NCBI GenBank assembly: GCA_024803745.1 | Contig: JANJXV010000030.1 | Span: forward strand, 4,483,001 to 4,547,000 | DNA from: Megascapheus bottae | Lineage: Eukaryota > Chordata > Mammalia > Rodentia > Geomyidae | Direction of reading: 5' to 3' | Length of the DNA: 64,000 nucleotides | In this document: positions 22,809 through 35,575 of the stretch, piece after piece | Numbering within the stretch: position 1 is the stretch's first letter | How the letters are laid out: each line of letters starts with the position of its first letter | The notes under the pieces: model-generated | Told to the model about the DNA's origin: nothing | Seen by the model: the letters and a program-made list of their open reading frames with translations, nothing else | Databases searched by the model: none | Program-made: the position numbers and the translations under genes

Positions 22809-24639
22809 ATGTCTTAGTTCTTCCTAATTGTTGATTCTATATATCGGGATTTCATTCACACCCTCAATATCATTTTCTCACTTTGTTTTTTTGTCATGGT
22901 TGCCAAGAAAATGGCCCACTTTTTGATCAGGTTTCATGCCTAGAAAGTTTGCTCTCACACCTAGGACTTCTTGAACCTTAAGTAAATGACAATAGTTAAT
23001 AGGCACTCTGTGGATAATTGTCTGAACACTGAACCAGGAACCCGAGAACCATGGCTTTCAATGCAATTTGTGCCCTTTGAGTTTTTCAATGTAAAAGAGT
23101 TTGTCAGATTTCTTAACAGTCCAGAGCAGGGCTGCCTTGTCTCTGAATAAATTCTCATTACCCTTAATTGGTATTAAGAGTAAACATCCCCTTCAGTGAC
23201 AGCCCATCACGTCTGAGGTCCCATTTAAGCATCATTGGCTTTATCATCTATATATACTGTAAGGAAATAGGGTAGAAATACTGCCCAAAGTGAGTTAAAC
23301 ACATTTAAAAATATTGGCCTTCAAATCACCTGTCCATGTACAGCTCACAATTTGCTTTCTCCCCGGTAATGGCAAATGCCACAAATTTTGTGGCTTACCC
23401 TGCCGTTCTTGTTAAAAAGACATTACCAGCAATCTTACTTCATTTGATGCTAGTCTGGTAAACGACCATTTTTCATAACAAGAATTTCTGATCTGTGGGT
23501 TAATGGCAGAGAATGCACCCCCTTGGGGGATATAAAGAGACGGCTCCATTCTAGGAGCTGGTGAAATAGTTCTTTTCTTCAAAATGGGATTACTTCAATC
23601 TGTAGGGTGACTTGGTATAAATATGCCCCTTCTTGGTATTTCAGGCTATTTGAGTAAAACGTCACAAAATTCCTAAAAGTTTCCATGGTGTACTTTCTTT
23701 TCTTTCAAATGCGAACTTTAAGAGCGGTGAGATCTGTTTTTTTTTTCTTCTAAAAAAAGAAATGTATAAATCCTGCCCTGAAAAATGAATAAAATAAAAG
23801 ACCTAATTTTTTTGGGAAATGTTTAGAAACCCTGTAATAGTTTCTAAGGAGTTCATTGTAAAATCTGTCTTGTAATAGGACGTTCTACATACCTAACTCC
23901 TGTCTCTTGAGGGAGTAACAATAGCTTCTTTTGTTAAGGAAAAAAAAAATATTTGACCACAACACATGACCTTGCAGGAGAAAATGCTGGAAGTTTCTCA
24001 GAGCCTCCAAGCTAGCAACAAAGCAGGAACCTCCCCGAAGCCATGGAGGGCAGGTACCGTTATCTCACCTGCAGTCAAATAAAGCGGGCTGTGGAAGTCC
24101 AGTCACTTCCTCGAGCCTTTTCCAGACCTGTCTGGATGTAAGTCCTTTCCTTCCCCCTTGGGTGTGTCTGGACCTTCGTGATCTTCATGCTGCTAGGAAG
24201 GAGGACAGACGCAGAGTGGAGGGCAGCCGCCATTCAAACCCAGTGGGGCTGGGTGCCCTGGAAAACCACCAAGCCAGGCCCCCGTGGAAATCAGTCCTGG
24301 TTCCCTCACCACCTGCCTCCACCTTCCTCCTCCTCCATCTCCTGTAAAAGTTTCTGTCACGGAAAACTACTTCAGTAAATCCCTGCCATGAAAAGCATTT
24401 TACTTCCCTTGAGCTATTCATCATCAACTAAGTTCGCAATGATAGAAGACGTGTGCTAAATTCAAGCTATGAACTATCTGAAAACAATCCTAGAGTATTT
24501 CAAGTCATTCCAGTCTCTCAAGATGCTAGGGATACAAAGACAGACCCCTTATTATTTGCTTATGATTTAACACACAACAGAGGAAAAAGGAGGTAAAAAG
24601 AATCAGCACAAACTGGTTTCTTATACAGCAGATTAGAGC
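22809..24639. other. Unique sequence with GC-richer part near 24030-24340
   Basis: No gene recognised. Three overlapping ORFs on both strands at 24162-24427 lie in a GC-richer patch and have no recognisable motif. A palindromic word CCCCCTTGGGGG lies near 23518. Confidence 0.45.
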
Positions 24640-25040
24640 TGGATGTGATTTTCTCCTCTGAGGTTAGTTTCCTTGACACAAGATTGTCTCCTGTCCGTCA
24701 GTTGAGCTAAATGGTTGACGGGCAATTTAGCATCCCATGGCCCACACCAAGGTGTCTGTCTGCCCAGCTCGCCACATCCACGTTTGCCTGCATAGCTGAT
24801 TTCCTCCCTCTATTAGGTGGGCTGTTCCTGACTTGAATATTTCACCTTCTCAATCATTTGCCACCCAGATTAGCTCAGGAAGAAGCCCTGTTCTTATAAT
24901 GATACGAGGTGGAGGAAAGCATGCACATTATTGCTCAATTAAATACCTGTCTGTAACAAGCAGGGACAAGCGGAAGCATTGTGGCATGTTACATTACAAA
25001 TTCAAGAGCTGCTCTTGAAGAAAGGAACGTTCAAGGTACA
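24640..25040. other. Candidate conserved noncoding block
   Basis: Repeat-free, of balanced composition, and rich in short motifs such as GCTCAATTAAATACC, TGATTTCCTC, TAGCTCAGG and ACAAATTCAAG. This is the texture of developmental enhancers in gene deserts. Conservation cannot be measured from one sequence, so this is inference only. Confidence 0.25.
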
Positions 25041-25218
25041 AAGTGATTTCCCATCACGAGGCAACAAAACATCAGAAGTTCTGAGTCGTCCTGATAGCCT
25101 TCTTATTGTTCTTCTCTTTCCCCTCCTCCTCTCAGTGCAAGCCCTCTTGCCCTAGAGTACAACCCCAGTATCAGTACACACACACACAGTCAATAAATAA
25201 GTAAATATTTAAAAATAA
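25041..25218. other. Spacer before SINE
   Basis: Unique sequence with a short (AC)n run near 25178-25189. Nothing else recognised. Confidence 0.5.
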
Positions 25219-25349
25219 ATGGGTGTTGATGGCTCATACCTGTAATCCTGGCTACTCAAGAAGTAGAGCATTAGCCTTGCACAGACAGAGTGCCTACAAC
25301 CTGATTTCATGCCCTAAGACCAGCATACACACCCAGACACACACATAAT
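25219..25349 (+). mobile_element. B1-Geo SINE with internal deletion
   Basis: B1 head (GATGGCTCATACCTGTAATC, CTGGCTACTCAAGAAG) runs straight into Geo (TAGAGCATTAGCCTTGCAC, CAACCTGATTTCATGCCC), losing the B1 3' half and Geo head. An irregular (CA)-rich tail follows. This is the second internally deleted copy in 4 kb. Confidence 0.8.
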
Positions 25350-26948
25350 ATCAAACCAATCAATCAATCAGAAAAGGAAGGAAGGAAAATCCTAGGACTG
25401 TAGTAGAATACTTTAGATAATAGATGACTCACCCTCCCTGAGTCTTGCTTTCTTTGACTGGAGATGGGTAACACTTTCTTTTTGACAATGAATCACTTCT
25501 CCCTGACTTTGCGAATGCCACCAAGGAATCAGAGCATTAAAGCTATTTCAGAGGGGCCATCTTATTTGACCTTCCCTTTGCCCCCACAGTCAGTGAAGTT
25601 ACAGTGTATTTAAAAGACTGAAGTGTGTGCCAAGGCTGAGAGGCAGGGGAGAGCTTTGCCGTTTCCTGAAGCTGACACTGCACGGATGGCACACTGGGAA
25701 GGCAGTATCTGGGCCGGGTGTACAGCAAGAACGTAAGCGTTCATTGCTGTCTGCAAGAAATGTCTCCTGAATCAGACTGGAAGTGTTACACAAAGTCACT
25801 TGAAGAAAAAAAAAAGCTCTGCTCTAATCTGCTTATGGGGATTAGCATATCAAAAGAAGAATGTGTCAATAAAAATCAACAGAAGGGAGCTGTGTGCCTT
25901 CAAGTTGTGTGGGTTTCCTTTGACAAAGAAACCACTGGTCGGAGCAAGGCCACACATCAACACTGTGCCAGGAGATGTATCAGCCTAACAAAACCTCATG
26001 CTATTAAAACTTCAAACCAAACCATTAACTCCATTTGCTGTGATAGCATAGTTAGGAAGAAAGCATCCAATAATTCAACCTCCTCTGGAGTTTTCTCTGG
26101 GGAAATGGCAGACACACAAACGACCTGTCCCTAAGACAATTCTATTTTACATTGTAAAATTGCAGCATTTGTTCTAAGAGCTGGGGAAAAAGTCCATAAG
26201 TCTAGTCAGATCCTCTGGCTTCACTCTACTCTTTAGATTTCCTCTTGCTTTTAAAGTTCCTACCCTGACTTCTGAGATTTTATGCCAATGATATATTTGA
26301 AGGTAAGGAAGCCTTCCGTGAAAGATAATGTTTTCACTATTTTATTTTACAAAAAGGTGGATGCAGTGTTACTTGACATTGATGAAAAGAAAGAGAACCA
26401 GACCAGGAGTCTGAGGTGGTAGAGACAGACTTTTTAGATTATGCTCACTCTTCTAACACTCTCAATGCCTGATTTTGGGTGCCATTTTAATCTCGGTAGG
26501 AAGATTTTCAGTTTCATATTGGCAACATATTCTGATGTTTATGTAACTGACTGAGTTGATGTAACTGACTCCACCATTTTGTCTAAGGTGTCCATTAGAT
26601 TTGGATCACATTGATTATTATCTTAATAAACAAATGGCAATTTCTAAAATTTCCTTGTCATTTCATGGAACCAGTGCAGCCATCTGGCAGCCCACTGGAT
26701 TTTCTTAAAACGACTGTGACAATTTAGATTGTGAAGAAAATTTGGTAGTAATTCCGGGTCTTCTGACCCTTACCATTATGGAATGACATTGTAAACTTCT
26801 CACTGAGTGAGGAGGAACTTTTATCACAGTTTTGTTTCCTGAGCGTTTTTATAATTGCTTTGGATTACTCGGGGTTTTATTTCATCTTTAAAATAATTTT
26901 ACTTACACTAAATCCAACAACACTTACGATCAAGAATAGATGATGTGG
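25350..26948. other. Unique sequence, no gene seen
   Basis: Contains a 138-residue plus ORF (25718-26134) and antisense ORFs near 25543-25799, none with recognisable motifs. The frames are not supported by splice sites or domain signals and I treat them as chance ORFs. Confidence 0.5.
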
Positions 26949-27188
26949 GTTTTTTGTGGTTGTTTTGTTGTTTTTGTCAGTCATGGGTCTCGAACTCAGA
27001 GCCTGGGCTCTGTCTTTGAGTTCTTTCCACTGAAGTCTATAGCATTCTACCACTCTGAGCCAGAGCACTACTGGTGGATCATTGGAGATAAGAATCTCAT
27101 GAGACTTTCCTGCCTGGGCTGGCTTTGAACTGTGATCCTCAGATCTCACTCTCCTAACTAGTTAGGATTACAGATGTGAGCCAGCTTA
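26949..27188 (-). mobile_element. B1-Geo composite SINE
   Basis: Reverse strand: (GTTTT)n-like tail, Geo (GTCAGTCATGGGTCTCGAAC, CATTCTACCACTCTGAGCC), linker, B1 (GATAAGAATCTCATGAGACT, TTCCTGCCTGGGCTGGCTTT, GATCCTCAGATCTCACTCTC, GTTAGGATTACAGATGTGAG). Complete dimer. Confidence 0.93.
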
Positions 27189-28756
27189 TGGTATCGTTTT
27201 CATAGACCTGCCGAAGAATTTGAAATTACTGCTGGTGAGGGACTTCCTACATACATTTCAGATCCTTCTCATGCTAAAGCTAAGAAACCTCAAGATCCAA
27301 AAGCAATCCCTTGTCCCAACTACTACTGTGACTACTCTAATGTAGTTTGAAATCGTATAGCTAATAATAATCATAGTCAATCGTTGGAAATAAATTAACA
27401 AAACTTCCAGTTAGATGAATAAAAATAAAAACATGGCATGGACTTTTAACATTTTATTCAGCTGGCTGTTAGATGTTCTAAATGACCTCCTTTGATGACA
27501 GACAGAGATCTGTCACTCTAGTCCATGTCACAATTTGATCGTGAGAAATCAGTCCACATAGTTAATATCCAGGGACTTTAATCACTATGTCTATCATTTT
27601 TGTAAGTACTATGTAATATAAAAATTGGCAAGTCTCTGTTTCTGGAATTTCTGGAAATTCCTAAAATGTAGAACTGCACACTTAGAGAAATATGCCAATA
27701 TTTTATACATTGAAAAGAAAATACTTTTTCATCTTTTGGGTTATTTTTATTATTTAAATCTGAACAATATCTCTTCATTTGTATCTGCTTTATTTTATTT
27801 TATTTCAAGGGTTGAGGTGAGGGGTTCCAGACTCGCCTGTGAGTCTGTCCTTCTCAATCAGCTTTGTCTGGGACATCTCTGTCCTTCAGTAAAGCCACCC
27901 ACATACACTCACTCATACCCAGAGTCACCCTCCTAGCTCACTGATAAGGATTTTCTCAAGTACAGCTAGATTGCATCTATTGTCTTTCCCCCATCTTAGT
28001 GTCCTGTCAGTCCATGCCAGGAGGAAATTTAATTGACTTGGCCCAGTGGGCCCCTGGCTGAGAGAAGGAGCTGATTGTGCTTGCAGCCTCCTCTGCTTCC
28101 AGGTGATTGCAAATTGCTTAGTTGACAGTTTACTCCAGTGCCTTTCCAACCAGCGACATTTTAAGCTGACCAGTTAATGATTATGAAGATAAAACTTCTC
28201 TTTTAATTTCAGAAATGAGCAGTATCATCAATCCTTTCTATGATTTCAAGGACTCTCGACGCGTTCAGTCAGTTATCACAAATATCTGCTGATTACTTGA
28301 GAGCCTGCTATTAGAGATTGCTGGCCTAGCTTCTCACACCGCTCTTCATGTCTTCCATATTACACTTTACCCCCAGCCAGTAGATGCCTCTAGATTTTCT
28401 TGTCTTTGTTGAATATATTGACTTTCTTACATAAAGATGAATCATTTACACAATACAAAAAATAGGGGCGGTGAGATCTTTGCATATGATCTTTCAATTG
28501 ACCACTTGGGCTAGTATTCAAAGTTACAGATTGTAAGAGAAATATTATAAGGCTTCATACAAATAGTGATGAGGAATGACAATATAGTTTGATATGACAT
28601 ACATGAAAGAGGCCAGTGTCAGGGCTCAGAGATAACTGGATTTGGCAATTAGCAATAAGGGGCTTGGGCCATGTTACAAGTTATATCTATAGACATGAAT
28701 TTTGTATGTTGCCAGTAGGTTTTGCATTGCCTGTGAGCAAGAAAACCACGACATAA
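27189..28756. other. Unique sequence; possible regulatory block 27990-28200
   Basis: No gene recognised. At 27990-28200 the sequence is repeat-free and motif-rich (GGAAATTTAATTGACTTGG, GGTGATTGCAAATTGCTTAG), like a conserved noncoding element. Conservation was not tested. Confidence 0.35.
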
Positions 28757-28760
28757 CACG

Positions 28761-28810
<50 letters not shown>
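28757..28810 (+). repeat. (CA)n microsatellite
   Basis: ACACGCACGCAC leads into about 45 bp of pure CA. The Val/Cys-rich minus ORF across it is an artefact. Confidence 0.97.
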
Positions 28811-28813
<3 letters not shown>

Positions 28814-29051
28814 GATTAATGATGAAATGATTTCATCAAAGTAGATAATGAGAAACACAAGGACCTGTCACATTTATGAACTCCAAGATGTAAATGGTAT
28901 GTGTGTGTATGTATACGTACACTGTTCTTATAGATACATATTTGCTTTCTTACATTTATGTCTTCATTTCTCTTATTTAAAGCTGAGCAACTGATAATGA
29001 AGTCATTGAGGCTAGTCAATTCACAGCAAATACTTCTGGTTAACAACTAAC

Positions 29052-29239
29052 TTTTTTTTTTGGCCAGGCCTGTGACCAAGCACTGTCCTTGGACACTTTT
29101 TTGCTCAAGACTAGAGCTCTACCACTTGAGCCACAGCACTACTTCCGGCTTATTCTGTGTATGTGGTACCAAGGAATCGAACCTAGGGCTTCGTGCATGC
29201 TAAGCAAGCACTCTATCACTAGGCCATGCTCTCGGGGCC
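29052..29239 (-). mobile_element. IDL-Geo SINE
   Basis: Reverse strand: T10 tail, Geo (shortened: GGCCAGGCCTGTGACCAAGC, CTCAAGACTAGAGCTCTACC), linker (ACTACTTCCGGCTTATTC), ID-like (GGTACCAAGGAATCGAACCT, GCATGCTAAGCAAGCACTCT, CTAGGCCATGCTCTCGGGGC). Geo lacks part of its 3' segment near the tail. Confidence 0.93.
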
Positions 29240-29904
29240 AAAAATTGAAAAAAAATTTAAAGCAACTTTTAAGTCATTAGGTTTCATAGAACAAAACTTA
29301 ACAATATTTAACGCTGATTGTTTTTATGCAAGTAACCCAAAGCTATTAAAAAAAAACCTTTCACAGTGTTTTACTAGAAAACAAAGTTGGTTTAACCAGT
29401 GAAAAGTCAAATCACCTAAGTGGAGTGCTAAGCATGAGTCACCCTACAAATACTTGATGTGGATGATTTTACTTCAGCTCCTTCCTCTCCCTGTCTCAAG
29501 ACTTCATTCTTCCTTTGGCTTGGTCTTGTGTTCCAAGGTTTGCAAACCCCGTGACATGCAACTCCCCATAACTGTGGATATTTGGAGAGCTGGAAGTTGA
29601 CAGGAAGCAAACTGCCTTCATGCAAACGTATTTAAGTTCATATAGATTCTGTTCTCTTATGGAGCTGCATTACCAAGCCAAGCTGTTGGCTACGCTGTCG
29701 CTTCAAATGTGTTATCCTCTCACACCAGTTTAAATTTCTATCTAATTATTTTAAGAGATTTGTAGACATGCGGTTCAATCCATTTACATCCATTTTATCT
29801 CTAAAGATGCCTGATACATGTGATTATCAATGGATAATGGTCAATCTGAAAGGTCTCAAATTATGCCATGATCTTTGCACACACCCACAGACCACACTCA
29901 CTCA
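29240..29904. other. Unique sequence, no gene seen
   Basis: AT-rich. Nothing recognised beyond short A runs. Confidence 0.55.
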
Positions 29905-30141
29905 CTGTGGACTTTTTGTTTTAGCTATTTTCTACATAGACTTTTTTTACTTTTTGCCCAGTCTAGCCTTGAACCATGATCCCTCCCCATATCTTCTCAT
30001 GTAGCTGAGATTAAAAACTTTAGTCACCGTTGGCTTGCCTGATGAGATATCACTTACCAGCTTTTTGTCTTGACCCGAGGTCCTTGTACTCTCCACGCAC
30101 AGAGTAGCTAGGATTACAGGAACAGTCATCATACCTGGCCC
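29905..30141 (-). mobile_element. Two old B1-type relics
   Basis: The plus strand shows reversed B1 words twice: TTGCCCAGTCTAGCCTTGAA with CATGTAGCTGAGATTAAAAA and AGTCACCGTTGGC, and then AGTAGCTAGGATTACAGGAA with CATCATACCTGGCCC. The first is preceded by TTGTTTTAGCTATTTTCTAC, also found in old dimeric rodent SINEs. Strong decay. Confidence 0.65.
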
Positions 30142-32049
30142 TATAAAATAACTTAAATAAACAGTACTTATCAAAGAATAAGATGTGCTAATAAACTTAC
30201 ATTTATGAAATCATAAAATTACTGAACATTCCCATTGTGCTTGCTTGAAAAAGTGATTTTTTTTTCAAAAGGGAACTGTCAGGTTTTGTGGCAAATTATT
30301 CAAGATAAAATTAAAATACCAAAGAATACCTGTAGGAGAGTTTAGTCCCGGCTGTTATTTCTAGAAAATCTGTATTATTGCTTCACAATGAGTCACCTCT
30401 ATGTCATCATACTTTTGATGTACTAAAGTTGTTTCTGAAGAAATGTCACCATTATAATGATAATAATATAATAAAACATTTGTACCCTTTTAGAAGGTTT
30501 CAAAGGGAAATAAACATGCTGACTTTTATGAGTATTCCTACTACTATCATATTATTATGATTATGATTATGACTATATTATTATTTGGTGATACCGTAGT
30601 TTTTACCTCAGAGCCTCTCCCTTGGCAAGCTTTAAACCTCTTACGGCACACAGTCAGTCCTTTTGTTGTTTAGTTATTTTTGAAGAAGAGTTCTCAACTG
30701 TCCACGATCCTCTTAGATATAACTCCTGCAGGAAAACATTCTTAGAGAGCTACTACTACTCAACAATTCTGTATTTAGAGTAGGTGGAAACAGCGTATGG
30801 TCCACAGCTAAGCATGGGCACAATGAACAAGAACGGGCCTGTCTTCTGTGGAAAGCAAGCCATTTGAAGAAGTGCCATGGCAAGTGAAATAGCAGCAGCA
30901 GAATTAGAACCAGAATTGACGGCTCTATCATCCACCCTTCCATCTCCATTCTGCCCTGAAGAGCCTGAGGCAGGAGCTGCCCCTCCAGCACCTGGAGCGC
31001 CTCACACCTCTGTGTCCACGCACGTACCACACGGGACACTGGAAATTGCTCTCAAGAGTCCACCCTGCTTGGAGATGGCATCTGTGACTTGGCAAAGGAA
31101 AACCAGAGAGGACTGACAGCGGCTGAATAGCCTTCCTGAGGACGAGCAACAAGGCCAACTAAAACACGGGCTTTCCAGTCATTGCAGAGTGAGCAAGTGA
31201 ACTGGAGTGGTGGGTGTTGTGTACTTTATGAATCTAATGATTCCAGGTTCACCTGAAACTTGATGCACAGGGCTCCTGGTCCAACGAATCTGAGCTGAAT
31301 AGAAGAAACCAAACGGGTGGTCAACAGTAATCTCTTCCAGCACTGACACCACGGATGGAGTTTTTAAACCGGCTCAAAAGGATAAAACTACATTTACACA
31401 CCTCTCTGAAAGTCTACATATCTGTCATTTTACATATATACGTGTATGATTATCCATATATGATCTCATTCTAACCATCCCTGTCAAACACTCCTTGCCA
31501 TCTACTTTATACATAAGCAAAAAGTTGTGAAAACAAACAAGAAGTCAGATAAACCAAAGCCACTGCTCAATGATGGAAGGAAGGCCACTGCAACAGGACC
31601 CCGTCACACCAACACTTAGAAGAGAGTATGCTCCCGGTGTAGAACTGGGGCTCATTCTCCACGGACAGACCTTAGTCATCCCAACGTTGTACCATGAAGG
31701 AAATCTACAGGTTTGAAATACGGAAATCTCACGTTGTCCAAAGTAGTTCAGTCACCGTTCAGTTATTTGAGGAAATATAGCACTGCACACGATGATTGAT
31801 CAAGTCGCCTCCCTCTAAAGTTCATAATTAAAAAAAAATGGAGCCAAAATGTTTCGCCAGAAATCTGAATGTTGAAGGCTTTGTCCTTATTTGCTGTGGT
31901 TTAGGGAAGAGAAGCAACCTTTGTCAGAGGGTGAGTAGGTCTTTGGGGACATGACATTTCTTCCCAAATGCCATTCCACTACTTCTCTGATTTTTACATA
32001 TTAATTGCAGAAGCAGTTTTCCCCAGGTAATGTGTGGTATATATATCTT
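30142..32049. other. Unique sequence, no gene supported
   Basis: About 1.9 kb with no recognised repeat. A 79-residue ORF at 30877-31116 starts in a strong Kozak context (GCCATGG) and is Ala/Pro/Glu-rich, but it is overlapped by equally long antisense ORFs and has no known domain. An ATT/ATG-rich stretch lies near 30535-30590. Confidence 0.45.
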
Positions 32050-32150
32050 TTAATTTTTGCCAGTACACGATACCAAATTTGCAGTCCTCAGACTCACAGT
32101 TCTGGCCCTTTCCACTTTAGTTATTTTTCAGTTAGGGTCTTGCGCTTTTG
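32050..32150 (-). mobile_element. Old SINE relic
   Basis: TTGCCAGTACACGATACCAA, CTGGCCCTTTCCACTTTAGT and TTATTTTTCAGTTAGGGTCT read as the reverse of an old dimeric tRNA/B1-type SINE, the TTTAGTTATTTTTCA linker being distinctive. Very diverged. Confidence 0.45.
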
Positions 32151-34004
32151 CCCTCTGTGATTTTTATTATAGCTTTCTTGGGACACAAAGCCCCTGTCCT
32201 CTGTCGTGATATCAGTGGTGGACATAGCTTCCCAGGTTCCTTCCTTTTCAAGGCCCCCAATTCTCATATTCCCAAAGATTTCACATCATGCCATGTCAGT
32301 TTACAGTTCAGGGATAAACGGCCTCACTGCTGAGCAGAAAGTGAACCCAGAGAGGGTCATTCTTTCATCAGTTTTTTAATTCACATTTTCTCTCTTAAAA
32401 CCATGGAACAACGAACCAGAAAAAACATGTCAATACCTAGAAAAACAGGAGTCCAGTCTGATCCAACTACACTGTCATCGTCACCTGAAGAAATGAGCCA
32501 GGAAAACGTGTGCAGTGTCTATCTCTGTGTGACTACCAGCGGATAATAAAAACTGCATCGGAGTCTGTTGGTTTGGCTGCGGGTGTCTGATGGGATAAAG
32601 ATGATGATGATGTATTCTTAGGTGATTTTTCCTCCCTCCCCCGCCCCATCACACCTGTTGCACTTCTGTCTCTTTCTGAGTCCTTCTGTCCTCCTCAGGG
32701 AGGTATAAGCACTTTCCCCTCCAGTCAGAGTTTACTATACTCACTCTCACTCTTCCCCAAAACACAAAGCCAAAGGTGGGGAGGGGTTGTTAAGGAGTGA
32801 TTCTCCTTTCAAGGAACCATAAAGACATCACAGCCTCAAAACCCTATACCTATTTGTATAAAGCATTTTTTAAGCACTAAGCTCGGACCCTCCCAGTACA
32901 AACTGAAAATTTAATAATATTATGCACTATTGTGATAAGAGGCCCTGTTTTGTTATAAGATGGCTAGGATGACACTTTTTTAATTGTGGAAGAATATTGT
33001 AAAAATTTCAATGGTACCTGCCAGTGCTTAGATAAAGGTGAAATATGTAAGCTGCCATGGACTTGCGTTGGTATTTATTGCATTGGTTATTACTGAAAAC
33101 AGGATTTTCATGGAAATTTTATTTAAATAATAAAGTGACTAGTTCTTTTTCTGTAACATTAATTCAGGAGATACTTCTTAATGGTCTAAGGCTCTGGTAG
33201 GCAATTATCTTCTTATTGTGTTTGGTAAGTACCTAAATTTGGGTTATTCTTTTCATTGCCGTAAGCAGAAAGGAGCAGAAATTGACTTGCTTGCTTGGTG
33301 TGTAACACATATGGGCAGTAATGGTCTCTCCTGCTAGGATCTTAGCATGCTTAGAATGCATTCTCCAATTACACATTTTCTCTGCATGCGAATCTGTGCA
33401 AAGAGAAAAGATGCATCCAAGGCTGGGTACACGTGATCTTGTTCACGTGTCAACTTTATCCTCTCCTTCTGACATGAGATTGTTGTTTATGTTACTATTA
33501 TTATTACAGGTCGCTCTCTATTACTTTGCTGCCTTGGGATTTTTAGAAAATATCTCGGCAGCTGGGTCTGTCCCTGGACCACTTTCCTCTTCTTTCATTT
33601 GCACTGCACACTGTACAGATCTCATCAATGCATCAGGCATGACATGAAGACGGAATCACTTGGCCTTGATTGGACATGGCAAGAAATTATGTTCACATGA
33701 GGCACAGAAAGGTCCAGACATATGAGTTCATGCTCTTCAAGCTTGCTGTGTGCCTGTGGGACCACCTGAAGTAATGCTGTGGAGGTTTTATTACCCTTTA
33801 AAACTCCTTTCATTTAACAAATTTAGAGGAAAGCTATAAGAAGCCATTTAATCAGCTGTGTCATCTGTTCAATGCTTCCAGAGAAGAAGGTATCGTTGCA
33901 ATATAAACACCTTCTTCAGTAAGTTATTTTACGTCATTTAAAATGGTGTGATAAAAGTTCCTTTCCCCATGCAGTTCCGTCTTAAAGTAGTTATTATATC
34001 AACT
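32151..34004. other. Unique sequence, no gene seen
   Basis: No gene or young repeat. A GATGATGATGATG run lies near 32600. ORF 33321-33647 (108 residues, plus) has no recognisable domain. Confidence 0.5.
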
Positions 34005-34250
34005 CCGAGGGTTTATTTTTCCTTCATTTTTTCCCCTTGTGTCTGCACTCAGAGTCTCATGTTCCTGCTTGCTTATCTAACTGTCACTCTGCCACTTGAA
34101 TCATGCTTTTAATCCAACATTTTGCTGATCAGTTAGAGAAGAAGGCATACAGACTTTTCTGCTGGGGACTGACTTCCGATGACTATGCTGCTGGTCTTGT
34201 CCTCCTGTGCAGCTAAGATTACAGGCATGAGCCCTTGGTGCAGGCTTACC
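34005..34250 (-). mobile_element. Old dimeric SINE relic with B1 half
   Basis: The reversed tRNA-type half (TGCACTCAGAGTCTCATG, GTCACTCTGCCACTTGAATC) is followed by a reversed B1 half (TTTTCTGCTGGGGACTGACT, GCAGCTAAGATTACAGGCAT, GAGCCCTTGGTGCAGGCTTA). Decayed, without tail or target-site duplication. Confidence 0.65.
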
Positions 34251-35490
34251 TGGGAGGCCTTCTGACTAATTTCTTCACTTCCTGGGGCATGCTTTCCTTA
34301 AGTATGGAATTGTCAGCTGAGAGACGTAACTAAAAAACCAGACACATTGAAGCAGTGCTGGTTATTTTAATGAATCATCATGGTCATTCTTTTTCTCCTT
34401 GTTGTTCTCTAGGTATACAACTGCACACAAATGCAAATACATCTCTACATGCACAAACACGCAGGAATACACATGCATACACACTTACTTCAAAACGGAG
34501 ACTTTCTATCCATTGTCAAAGAGTCTAAATAAAATAGTTTACTACAAAAGAAGAAATAAAGATTTAGTGTGTCATGCAGCGTATTACTTCTTACACATTG
34601 AAAAATCATGTTCAATGAGAAGGGATCCTTTTCCATTGCAATGAAAAAAACATGCAAATATCTTCTTTTCACAAACAACCCAAAGAAGACCATTTAAATG
34701 GAATTACTATTCCTTTTAGCTTTGGTCTTGTTATTCTTTTTTATTTCTAATAATAATGATAATGATGGTAATAAGTTTTTAAGCATAATCAAATACTTTA
34801 GGGCTTAAGAGCAGTAGGAAAGCCAAAAACTAAACATTCAGTGTAAGATAATTTAGCCAGAAACTTCAGAAATATTTCTAGACAAGTTTCCTCTCTGTTG
34901 CATATTACTGTTTTACTATTGTGTCCTCTCAAATTTGTTATTCCATTTGAAGGTGATCATAATCTTTAAGACATAATCTAAGAAGAAAAGTATAAGCAAT
35001 ATGCTTTGAGGAGCACTCAGAAATAGAATATGCTATTTTTATTCTTGTTTATCTGAGGTTTGTAAAAGAGAATATGCTTTGAATTCTCTTAGTCAAATCT
35101 GTAATACCTCATCTCCTTATCCATAACAAAATTTCTGCAAAAAAGGTGGCCATGCCAAGAGAGACCTTCCACAATAAAAGTTTCATTTTTAATTCATAAT
35201 ATAGAATGCCAAAATGAATCATGTACCTTATCCACTGTGTGCCAGTGTTAAATATATTTTGCAAACAAAATATATTTCTAACAAGAAAAAGGATTAGAGA
35301 AGCATACCATCAGGGAAGTTAAATGAGAAAGATTCTCTGTTTTGTAACATAAATTTGGGAGAACATAAGAAATTTTGGAATTTTGAATATAAAAAGCAAA
35401 GCAGCTGGCTAGCAGTCCCCATAAACAAGAACTGTAATTTTTTGCATATAGAAAATATACTGTAAAGTTAAACCTTATTACCAGGAAAAT
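34251..35490. other. Unique AT-rich sequence with one strong hairpin
   Basis: No gene or repeat family recognised. At 35250-35277 two 12-bp arms pair perfectly around a CAAA loop. Confidence 0.55.
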
Positions 35491-35575
35491 CCCCAATTGG
35501 TAGAGTCTCAGCCATAATCAAAGATGCCAAGTGAGCACATAAGGCCCTGAGTTCAAGCTCCTGTAAACCATTTAG
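35491..35575 (+). mobile_element. Decayed Geo-like fragment
   Basis: CAATTGGTAGAGTCTCAGCC followed by ATAAGGCCCTGAGTTCAAGC and TCCTGTAA matches the Geo order: A-box side, CCCTGAGTTCAAGC, short tail. No left monomer is recognisable. Confidence 0.55.

Noticed and set aside
24030..24130. Possible MIR or L2 relic (CATGGAGGGCAGGTACC, AGTCCAGTCACTTCCTC)
   Set aside because: Only short words match; too weak without a sensitive search.
25718..26134. 138-residue plus ORF
   Set aside because: No recognisable domain, low-complexity Ser/Lys composition, no supporting splice or promoter signals.
30877..31116. 79-residue ORF with strong Kozak context
   Set aside because: Equally long antisense ORFs overlap it and no family is recognised; likely chance in a GC-richer stretch.
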